A stretch of DNA of 39,011 nucleotides from JBKEAJ01 sp047975005 (lineage in GTDB: Bacteria > Bacteroidota > Bacteroidia > Bacteroidales > Prolixibacteraceae): positions 1 to 39,011 of the forward strand of contig JBKECW010000021.1 of NCBI GenBank assembly GCA_047975005.1, written 5' to 3'. The translations under genes and the position numbers were made by a program. This document shows positions 24,387-30,379 of the stretch, piece by piece (the first letter of the stretch is position 1; each line of letters opens with the position of its first letter). The notes beneath the pieces were generated by a model. The model was given only the letters and a program-made list of their open reading frames with translations, ran no database searches and was not told where the DNA came from.

Positions 24387-26021
24387 TTACATCATTCCTG
24401 GCATTCCCATGCCACCGCCGCCACCCGGCATCGGTGCTTCTGGCTCAGGAATTTCGGTAAGCACACATTCTGTTGTCAAGAACATACCTGCAATAGATGC
24501 TGCGTTCTCAAGTGCTATTCTTGTTACTTTTGCAGGGTCGATTACTCCGGCATCAGTAAGATTTTGGTATTCGTCAGTACGTGCATTGTAGCCAAAGTCG
24601 CCTTCGCCTTCGCATACTTTCTGCACTACCACCGCTCCTTCTTTTCCTGCGTTGAAAACAATCTGACGTAAAGGCTCCTCAATAGCTCTTTTTACTATCT
24701 CAACACCTGTAGTCTCGTCTTCGTTTGCACCTTTCAGTCCTTCAAGGGTTTTGATTGCACGTATAAGAGCAACTCCTCCTCCGGCAACAATTCCTTCCTC
24801 AACGGCAGCGCGTGTTGCGCTCAATGCATCGTCAACTCGGTCTTTCTTTTCTTTCATTTCTACTTCTGTCGCAGCTCCTACATAAAGTACAGCAACCCCT
24901 CCAGACAATTTTGCTAAGCGTTCTTGTAGCTTCTCTTTGTCATAGTCGGAAGTAGAACTTTCTATTTGCTTTTTGATCTGACCAACTCTTGCGCTTATGG
25001 CATCAGAGCTACCGGAACCATTTACAACGGTAGTGTTTTCTTTGTCTACTGTTATCTTTTCGGCAACTCCAAGCATTTCAAGGCTTGTGTCTTCCAATTT
25101 CATTCCTTTTTCTTCGGTAACAACTGTTCCTCCGGTAAGTATTGCGATGTCTTCCAACATCTCTTTGCGCCTGTCTCCAAAACCCGGAGCTTTAACAGCA
25201 CATACCTTCAATGCTCCTCTCAAGCGGTTCACCACTAGCGTAGCAAGAGCCTCGCCGTCAATATCTTCCGCTATTATCATCAAGGGACGACCTGACTGTG
25301 CTGTTTGCTCAAGTACAGGAAGAAGATCCTTCATGGTGCTGATTTTCTTATCATAAATCAAGATATATGGGCTGTCTAGTTCTGCAGACATCTTCTCGCT
25401 GTCGGTTACAAAGTATGGAGAGATATAGCCACGGTCAAACTGCATTCCTTCTACCACGTCAACATAGGTATCTGTTCCCTTAGACTCTTCAACGGTGATA
25501 ACACCTTCTTTGTTAACCTTCTCCATTGCTGTTGCAATCAACTTACCTATTTCGTCATCGTTGTTTGCCGAAACTTTAGCCACTTGCTCGATTTTGCTAT
25601 AGTCGTCGCCAACTTGAATAGACTGCGACTTGATGCTATCTATAACCTTTGCAACAGCCTTGTCAATGCCTCGTTTCAAATCCATTGGATTTGCTCCGGC
25701 TGTAACATTTTTTAGACCAACATTGATAATAGACTGAGCTAGCACTGTTGCTGTTGTAGTACCATCACCGGCGTCATCTCCTGTTTTTGATGCTACCTCT
25801 TTAACCATTTGTGCTCCGATATTCTCTGCCGCATCTTCAAGCTCAACCTCTTTTGCAACGGTAACTCCGTCTTTAGTGATTTGAGGAGATCCAAATTTCT
25901 TTTGGATTACAACATTGCGACCTTTAGGTCCTAGTGTAACTTTAACTGCATCTGCTAGTTTGTCAACACCGGCTTTTAGCTTGTCGCGTGCTTCAATATT
26001 AAATACTATATTTTTAGCCAT
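24387..26021 (-). CDS. groEL: Chaperonin GroEL (Hsp60)
   Basis: 544 residues. MAKNIVFNIEARDKLKAGVD, VKVTLGPKGRNVV, the ATP-binding GDDAGDGTTTATVLAQ and the late signature AAVEEGIVAGGGVALI are typical. The C-terminus is glycine-methionine rich and ends MGMPGMM. It forms the double seven-fold ring that folds proteins together with GroES, whose gene lies 29 bases upstream. There is no sign of truncation. A single groEL is seen here. Confidence 0.98.
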   Translation of the reverse strand: MAKNIVFNIEARDKLKAGVDKLADAVKVTLGPKGRNVVIQKKFGSPQITKDGVTVAKEVELEDAAENIGAQMVKEVASKTGDDAGDGTTTATVLAQSIINVGLKNVTAGANPMDLKRGIDKAVAKVIDSIKSQSIQVGDDYSKIEQVAKVSANNDDEIGKLIATAMEKVNKEGVITVEESKGTDTYVDVVEGMQFDRGYISPYFVTDSEKMSAELDSPYILIYDKKISTMKDLLPVLEQTAQSGRPLMIIAEDIDGEALATLVVNRLRGALKVCAVKAPGFGDRRKEMLEDIAILTGGTVVTEEKGMKLEDTSLEMLGVAEKITVDKENTTVVNGSGSSDAISARVGQIKKQIESSTSDYDKEKLQERLAKLSGGVAVLYVGAATEVEMKEKKDRVDDALSATRAAVEEGIVAGGGVALIRAIKTLEGLKGANEDETTGVEIVKRAIEEPLRQIVFNAGKEGAVVVQKVCEGEGDFGYNARTDEYQNLTDAGVIDPAKVTRIALENAASIAGMFLTTECVLTEIPEPEAPMPGGGGGMGMPGMM

Positions 26022-26050
26022 TTTATTTATTTTTCTGTGTTTGTTAATAA

Positions 26051-26329
26051 TTAAACGATGTAAAGAATATCGTTATGTGAAATTAGCAAGTAGTCTGTTC
26101 CGTCGATATTCAATTCGGTACCTGAATACTTACCATAAAGAACAGTATCTCCTGTTGACACTTCCATTTGTTCGTCTTTTTTTGCATCTCCTACAAGCAC
26201 AACAGTCCCTTGTTGAGGTTTTTCTTTTGCTGAGTCTGGAATAATTATACCGCTCGCTGTTTTAGTTTCAGCTTCTTGAGGCTTAACAAGCACTTTGCCT
26301 GCTAAAATTTTCCCTTTTAGTTCTGACAT
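26051..26329 (-). CDS. groES: Co-chaperonin GroES (Hsp10)
   Basis: 92 residues, with LKGKILAGKVLVKPQEAETK, SGIIIPDSAKEKPQQGTV and DTVLYGKYSGTELNIDGTDY, the usual GroES core with its mobile loop. It caps the GroEL ring. It is the first gene of the groES-groEL operon. The upstream region carries the TGTCANNNTGTCACT and TGGCACAAA motifs that also precede dnaK. Confidence 0.97.
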   Translation of the reverse strand: MSELKGKILAGKVLVKPQEAETKTASGIIIPDSAKEKPQQGTVVLVGDAKKDEQMEVSTGDTVLYGKYSGTELNIDGTDYLLISHNDILYIV

Positions 26330-26375
26330 TTTTTTCGATTTATTATTAATACTACTTTTTGTTTTTAACTATCAC

Positions 26376-26398
26376 ACTGTATTCACAATTTGTGCCAA
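26376..26398 (-). promoter_or_regulatory. TGGCACAAA motif upstream of groES
   Basis: On the minus strand TTGGCACAAATTGTGAATAC contains the palindrome CACAAATTGTG and closely resembles the motif 35 bases before the dnaK start. It starts about 70 bases upstream of the groES ATG. Confidence 0.45.
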
Positions 26399-26407
26399 AA
26401 CCATTAT

Positions 26408-26422
26408 AGTGACACTTTGACA
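26408..26422 (-). promoter_or_regulatory. TGTCANNNTGTCACT element upstream of groES
   Basis: On the minus strand TGTCAAAGTGTCACT lies 78 bases before groES; the plus-strand counterpart TGTCATTCTGTCACT is upstream of dnaK at 19182-19196. TATAATGG begins one base after it and may be part of a promoter. Confidence 0.55.
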
Positions 26423-26454
26423 CATAAAAGAAAAAGCAAATGACATTCCCTAAA

Positions 26455-26494
26455 AAAAAAGCCCTAAGGGATAATCCTTTAGGGCTTTTTTTGT
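26455..26494 (-). terminator. Terminator of secG
   Basis: AAAGCCCTAAGGGAT and ATCCTTTAGGGCTTT pair almost perfectly, with T runs at both ends. It lies between the secG stop codon and the groES promoter region. Confidence 0.85.
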
Positions 26495-26510
26495 CAAAAT
26501 AGCTCTTCTT

Positions 26511-26894
26511 TTACTGCCCCTCTTCCGAAGGCGTTTGTGTTCCTTCAGGAAGTTCTTCAACTCCTTCAGGAATTACAGGACTTGTATTAAAATTTTGTTG
26601 ACTATTTTGGATATTTCTTTCTATTTGTTCCTGCTGATATTCGTTCGATGGCCCCTGCATAACATCGCCACCTCCAGAATAAGTAATGATAGTTGAACAA
26701 ATAACCAAAACGACTAATGCCAAGGCTAGATACCAAGTACCTTTTTCTGCAATATTAGTACTGCTTTGTACTCCAACCACTTGATTGACTGACGAATAGT
26801 TGGCTGCCAAACCTCCGCCTTTAGACTTCTGTGCTAATACAATAAGTACAAGCAAAATGCTTACTACTATTATTAAACCTATAATAAATCCCAT
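26511..26894 (-). CDS. secG: Preprotein translocase subunit SecG
   Basis: 127 residues with two membrane helices: GFIIGLIIVVSILLVLIVLA and, after KSKGGGLAANYSSVNQVVGV, a second one, ALALVVLVICSTII. The Gly-rich segment between them is the SecG hallmark. The C-terminal tail is long and Gln/Glu/Pro-rich, as is common in Bacteroidota. It is a small stimulating subunit of the SecYEG channel. Its own TATCTTTG box lies at 26928-26935, so it may be expressed separately from the genes upstream. Confidence 0.93.
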   Translation of the reverse strand: MGFIIGLIIVVSILLVLIVLAQKSKGGGLAANYSSVNQVVGVQSSTNIAEKGTWYLALALVVLVICSTIITYSGGGDVMQGPSNEYQQEQIERNIQNSQQNFNTSPVIPEGVEELPEGTQTPSEEGQ

Positions 26895-26927
26895 CTTTCT
26901 TATATTTTATTTCAATAAACAAGGCAA

Positions 26928-26935
26928 CAAAGATA
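26928..26935 (-). promoter_or_regulatory. -7 promoter box of secG
   Basis: TATCTTTG on the minus strand, 34-41 bases before the secG ATG, in the gap after the TPR-like gene. Confidence 0.5.
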
Positions 26936-26988
26936 ATAACTCTTTCGCAAAAATTGAACTTTTCGTCAATTAAAATGTTTTTTGCTAC

Positions 26989-27888
26989 TTATAGTTTAGA
27001 CTTTAGCTTGGCAATCCTTTCGTCAAAGATTGGAATACTATCAGGAAATTTCACTTTTAAATCCTCATATATTTTAACTGCCATTCCATACTTACCCTTC
27101 TTTTCAAACAAGTCTGCCAATGTCTCTGCAAACAACGCTCCATCAGGCATTCCTACACTTGTGGGCGGGATGTTTTCTGAAGCCGTTTCTGTAGGAGTAG
27201 TATCCACAGAGTCTGTTGCTGCTTTAGAATCAAGTGTCGAGTCTTTCTCTTTTTCATCCTCTGTTATGGGTTCTGCTATAATCTTGTCTTGTTCGGTTTG
27301 TTCCTTTACAAGTCTTGCTTTTATTGCCTCAAACGAATGTTCGTCGTCTGCAATTATCTCAGAGTTATTGGCTTGTTCCTTATTATCATTTTCATTTCTG
27401 GCTGTTTGGTCAGCCTCTGAAATCAACGATAAGGTACAAGTCTTTTCCTGATGATTATTCTCGGGCAAAGATTCTATTGCTAAGTCTTGAGTTTCTAGCT
27501 CCACATTACAGTCCTCTGGTTTTGACTCCTGATTCTCGGTGTTTGCTTCTTCTTTAAGGTTCTTACTTGCATTGATAGACATTGCCAAAGATTTTAAATC
27601 GGAATTGCCGGCGATGCTACTTTGTTGTTTATATTCCTTTTCAATATCGTAAGTTGGCACAGCTGCAATATTTATATCTCCCTCCTGCTTAAATCGCTCA
27701 TTAAAGATTTTTCTAAGCAATTCCTTATCAAACACAAAATCTGAGAACCTATTCGCCTGTATATCAAACTCGTCCGAAGACTCTTCTTTTATTCTTCTCA
27801 GGTAATTTATTACGCCAAGCTGAAACCAAGGATATTTTTCAGTCAAAACCTCCTGGTCAGCAATCGTTTGCTTATCAAATATATCCAT
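26989..27888 (-). CDS. Hypothetical protein with C-terminal TPR-like repeat
   Basis: 299 residues, no signal peptide and no membrane helix. The N-terminal hundred residues are well ordered (YPWFQLGVINYLRRIKEESS). The middle, about 110-240, is low-complexity and rich in Glu, Asp, Asn, Thr and Ser. The last 50 residues, LADLFEKKGKYGMAVKIYED followed by LKVKFPDS, look like one tetratricopeptide repeat. It lies between lptE and secG, an order common in Bacteroidales, and may help envelope assembly. The function is unknown. Confidence 0.75.
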   Translation of the reverse strand: MDIFDKQTIADQEVLTEKYPWFQLGVINYLRRIKEESSDEFDIQANRFSDFVFDKELLRKIFNERFKQEGDINIAAVPTYDIEKEYKQQSSIAGNSDLKSLAMSINASKNLKEEANTENQESKPEDCNVELETQDLAIESLPENNHQEKTCTLSLISEADQTARNENDNKEQANNSEIIADDEHSFEAIKARLVKEQTEQDKIIAEPITEDEKEKDSTLDSKAATDSVDTTPTETASENIPPTSVGMPDGALFAETLADLFEKKGKYGMAVKIYEDLKVKFPDSIPIFDERIAKLKSKL

Positions 27889-27906
27889 TTTACTTCGTTT
27901 TTGCTT

Positions 27907-28419
27907 TTACCAATTTCCCAATGTTGCATTATAAATATCCTCAACCAACTTGTCTATTATCAATGGCAGTACACTACTTTCGGCTTGCGACAAGCCCATT
28001 TCTGTACTATACTCCTCATAAGCCGAAAAATCTCTCTCGAAACTCTGATCGTCGGCCTTGTTATTTATATAGTTTACCTTAACCGTTACGGTCATTCTAT
28101 TTTTATCGGCAGTATCATCGTTTGCCGTAATTGCTACCGAGCGTATAGTATAGCTCGAGATATAGCCCGAAAGCTCTAAATCGCCATTCTCTCCTACTAG
28201 CTTCAATGGGCTTTGTTTCACCATCTTGTCCTGAAGCGCATTAGTAAAATCCTGACTCAATGAAGGATTTATCAGTTTTGCCCTATTGTCAAAAAACTCC
28301 ACGCTAATGTTTTCTTCGCCATTTCCGAGCGACACTACCCTAAAAGAATATCTGACCGAACAAGCCGAAACAACTGCTATCCCTAGCACCAATATAAATG
28401 CTCTACAAATTGATGTCAT
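27907..28419 (-). CDS. lptE: LptE-like LPS-assembly lipoprotein
   Basis: 170 residues. The signal peptide ends in a lipobox-like VSAC with cysteine at residue 20, followed by SVRYSFRVVSLGNGEENISV. This pattern and the length fit the LptE family of Bacteroidota, which assists LptD in placing lipopolysaccharide in the outer leaflet. The gene overlaps the end of the sigma-54-type regulator gene by 17 bases, so translation is probably coupled. Assignment rests on family pattern and position. Confidence 0.8.
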   Translation of the reverse strand: MTSICRAFILVLGIAVVSACSVRYSFRVVSLGNGEENISVEFFDNRAKLINPSLSQDFTNALQDKMVKQSPLKLVGENGDLELSGYISSYTIRSVAITANDDTADKNRMTVTVKVNYINNKADDQSFERDFSAYEEYSTEMGLSQAESSVLPLIIDKLVEDIYNATLGNW

Positions 28420-29662
28420 ACTCCTTTATTTTTCGATATAGTGTTCTTACCGATATCCCTAACTCGTCTGCTGCTGATTTTCGCTTACCACTATATTTAT
28501 TCAATGCTCTGATTATCATCTCCTTTTCATTCTCCTCCAGCGACAATGACACCTCCTCCTCAACATATTCGGTATCGTTGACATTATCGTCGTCGTACGA
28601 AACATAAGTATCAACCTTGTCATTGTAGTCTGCCGTCTTTGTAAACAGAGGCACATCGTCGCCAGTATCGTGCAATCTTTTTATTGCTCCGATAGAACTC
28701 ATCTCTACCGAATCTTTATACTGATGTGTTTCTTTGCTTTTGACAAGCTCCAATACAACCTGCTTCATGTCATTCATTTCTTTGCGCAAATCGTACAAGG
28801 CACTGTAAAGCATGTCTCTTTCGCTACGCCCGTCTTCGTGGGCCTTTGCCGAAAGCACCAAGGCAAAACTATTTTCTGATATATTGGGTAAATACCGGGT
28901 CAATATTTCGGGTCCGATCTCTCTTATCTCTTCTATTATGGATATTTGCTCAGTTACATTCTTAAGCTGCCGCACATTGCCCGGCCACCTGTAAGTCATC
29001 AGTATTCTCTTGGCATCATCGGTGAGTTTTATCTGAGGCATCCTGTATTTATCGGCAAAATCCGATGAGAATTTTTTGAATAGCATGATAACGTCATTCC
29101 CTCTGTCTCGTAATGCAGGAACAACTATCGGCACTGTGTTCAAACGATAATATAAATCCTCTCTAAACTTTCCGTCCTCTATTGCCTTGGGGATGTTGAG
29201 ATTAGTTGCTGCAACCACTCTGACATCCGTCTTATGAACCTCAGAAGATCCGACTTTAAAGTACTCGCCCGACTCTAATACTCGCAACAAACGCGCCTGT
29301 GTTGCTAATGGCAACTCTCCAACCTCATCAAGAAATATAGTACCTCCGTCAGCTTCCTCAAAATATCCACGCCTATCGGACAGGGCTCCTGTAAACGACC
29401 CTTTTATGTGTCCAAACAACTCCGAATCTATTGTCCCTTCAGGAATTGCACCACAGTTGACAGCAATATATTTCTGATGTTTGCGAGATGAGTACTGATG
29501 AAGTATCTGAGGGAAATTCTCTTTCCCTACACCGCTTTCGCCCGTTACCAACACTGACAAATCGGTGGGTGCAACACGCACTGCTGTTTCTATAGCACGG
29601 TCTAGACCCGCACTAACGCCTATTATCCCAAACCTCTGTTTTACACTCAATATTTCTGCCAT
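28403..29662 (-). CDS. Sigma-54-type AAA+ transcriptional activator with Fis HTH
   Basis: 419 residues without a receiver domain. The AAA+ core starts almost at once: Walker A GESGVGKE at 41-48, the sigma-54 contact loop reading GSFTGA at 88-93, and Walker B GGTIFLDEVG at 106-115. The C-terminal Fis-like HTH follows after a long acidic linker and ends GKRKSAADELGISVRTLYRK. The loop is usually GAFTGA, and Ser replaces Ala here. The missing N-terminal sensor suggests control by partner proteins or by expression level. It is followed by lptE with a 17-base overlap, in the order seen in many Bacteroidales. Confidence 0.92.
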   Translation of the reverse strand: MAEILSVKQRFGIIGVSAGLDRAIETAVRVAPTDLSVLVTGESGVGKENFPQILHQYSSRKHQKYIAVNCGAIPEGTIDSELFGHIKGSFTGALSDRRGYFEEADGGTIFLDEVGELPLATQARLLRVLESGEYFKVGSSEVHKTDVRVVAATNLNIPKAIEDGKFREDLYYRLNTVPIVVPALRDRGNDVIMLFKKFSSDFADKYRMPQIKLTDDAKRILMTYRWPGNVRQLKNVTEQISIIEEIREIGPEILTRYLPNISENSFALVLSAKAHEDGRSERDMLYSALYDLRKEMNDMKQVVLELVKSKETHQYKDSVEMSSIGAIKRLHDTGDDVPLFTKTADYNDKVDTYVSYDDDNVNDTEYVEEEVSLSLEENEKEMIIRALNKYSGKRKSAADELGISVRTLYRKIKEYDINL

Positions 29663-29685
29663 GGCAATTGCGACATTTTGTCATG

Positions 29686-29693
29686 CAAATCTA
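29686..29693 (-). promoter_or_regulatory. -7 promoter box of the sigma-54-type activator gene
   Basis: TAGATTTG on the minus strand, 24-31 bases before the start codon, fits TAnnTTTG. Confidence 0.45.
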
Positions 29694-29775
29694 ATCAATT
29701 ATCTTGGATCTTCATAAATTAAGCGTTTTTATTGTCTGAGGATGTCGATTGACAGAGAAAGCTCTTAATCAAACT

Positions 29776-29806
29776 AAACTCCGAGACTCTGCGAGTCTCG
29801 GAGTTT
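29776..29806. repeat. Perfect 13-bp inverted repeat in the divergent intergenic region
   Basis: AAACTCCGAGACT and AGTCTCGGAGTTT around CTGCG. It lies between the divergently transcribed sigma-54-type gene and the SUI1 gene, so it is not placed as a terminator of either. It may be an operator or a dispersed palindromic repeat. The rest of 29663-29995 holds only the promoter boxes listed. Confidence 0.6.
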
Positions 29807-29972
29807 AACGAGCCAAGCCCTCCGCACAACACGCTATAAACCAATCCATTGCGCACCGCCGACATGAATGTCGTCTGTTTTCACAGTGCTAAAAACTACT
29901 TCTAGATGCGATAATTAGTTAAAAACTAAGGTTTCTTGTTATTTTTTCAGTATCTTGCAAGCCATTTTTTGG

Positions 29973-29980
29973 TAAATTTG
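29973..29980 (+). promoter_or_regulatory. -7 promoter box of the SUI1/YciH gene
   Basis: TAAATTTG, ending 15 bases before the ATG at 29996, matches TAnnTTTG. It supports the downstream start for the gene. Confidence 0.4.
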
Positions 29981-29995
29981 ATTTTTTGTAAAGAA

Positions 29996-30343
29996 ATGGT
30001 GAAACAGAAAGAAAAGAATAGAGTCGGTGTAGTTTATTCTACCGGCACTAATTATAACTATCAGTACGAGCAGAACGAGGAAGATGAGACTCTGCCTCCG
30101 GCACAGCAGAATCTAAAAGTCTGGATAGACAGAAAAGGACGAGGTGGTAAAGAAGTTACTCTAGTCAAAGACTTTATCGGCTTGGAGGAAGACCTCAAGG
30201 AATTAGGAAAGAGCTTGAAAACCTCTTGCGGAACTGGCGGTAGCGTCAAAGACGGAGAAATAATAATACAAGGCAATCATCGGGACAAGGTTGTTGAGCT
30301 CTTAATTAAATTTGGATATAAGGCTAAGAAAGCAGGGGGCTAA
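29996..30343 (+). CDS. SUI1/YciH-family translation initiation factor
   Basis: 115 residues from MVKQKEKNRVGVVYSTG. A longer frame exists upstream, but its extra residues are hydrophobic and overlap the promoter. The SUI1 core KVWIDRKGRGGKEVTLVKDF, then the glycine-rich KTSCGTGGSVKDGEIIIQGN, is intact. This is the bacterial homologue of eIF1 and of E. coli YciH, which probably checks start-codon selection on the ribosome. A SNF2 helicase gene follows after 36 bases, perhaps on the same transcript. Confidence 0.9.
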   Translation: MVKQKEKNRVGVVYSTGTNYNYQYEQNEEDETLPPAQQNLKVWIDRKGRGGKEVTLVKDFIGLEEDLKELGKSLKTSCGTGGSVKDGEIIIQGNHRDKVVELLIKFGYKAKKAGG

Positions 30344-30379
30344 AGTAAGACTCTTGCATCTATAGAAAGGAGCTTGATT

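Noticed and set aside
24409..25356. Plus-strand reading frames opposite groEL
   Set aside because: Shadow frames of a highly conserved gene; no independent evidence.
26376..26398. A sigma-54 -24/-12 promoter before groES
   Set aside because: TGGCAC is present, but the spacing to TTG is three bases instead of five, so it does not fit; the dnaK match is better but still lacks the GC of the -12 part.
29776..29806. The perfect palindrome as a transcription terminator
   Set aside because: Both neighbouring genes are transcribed away from it and there is no T run on either side.
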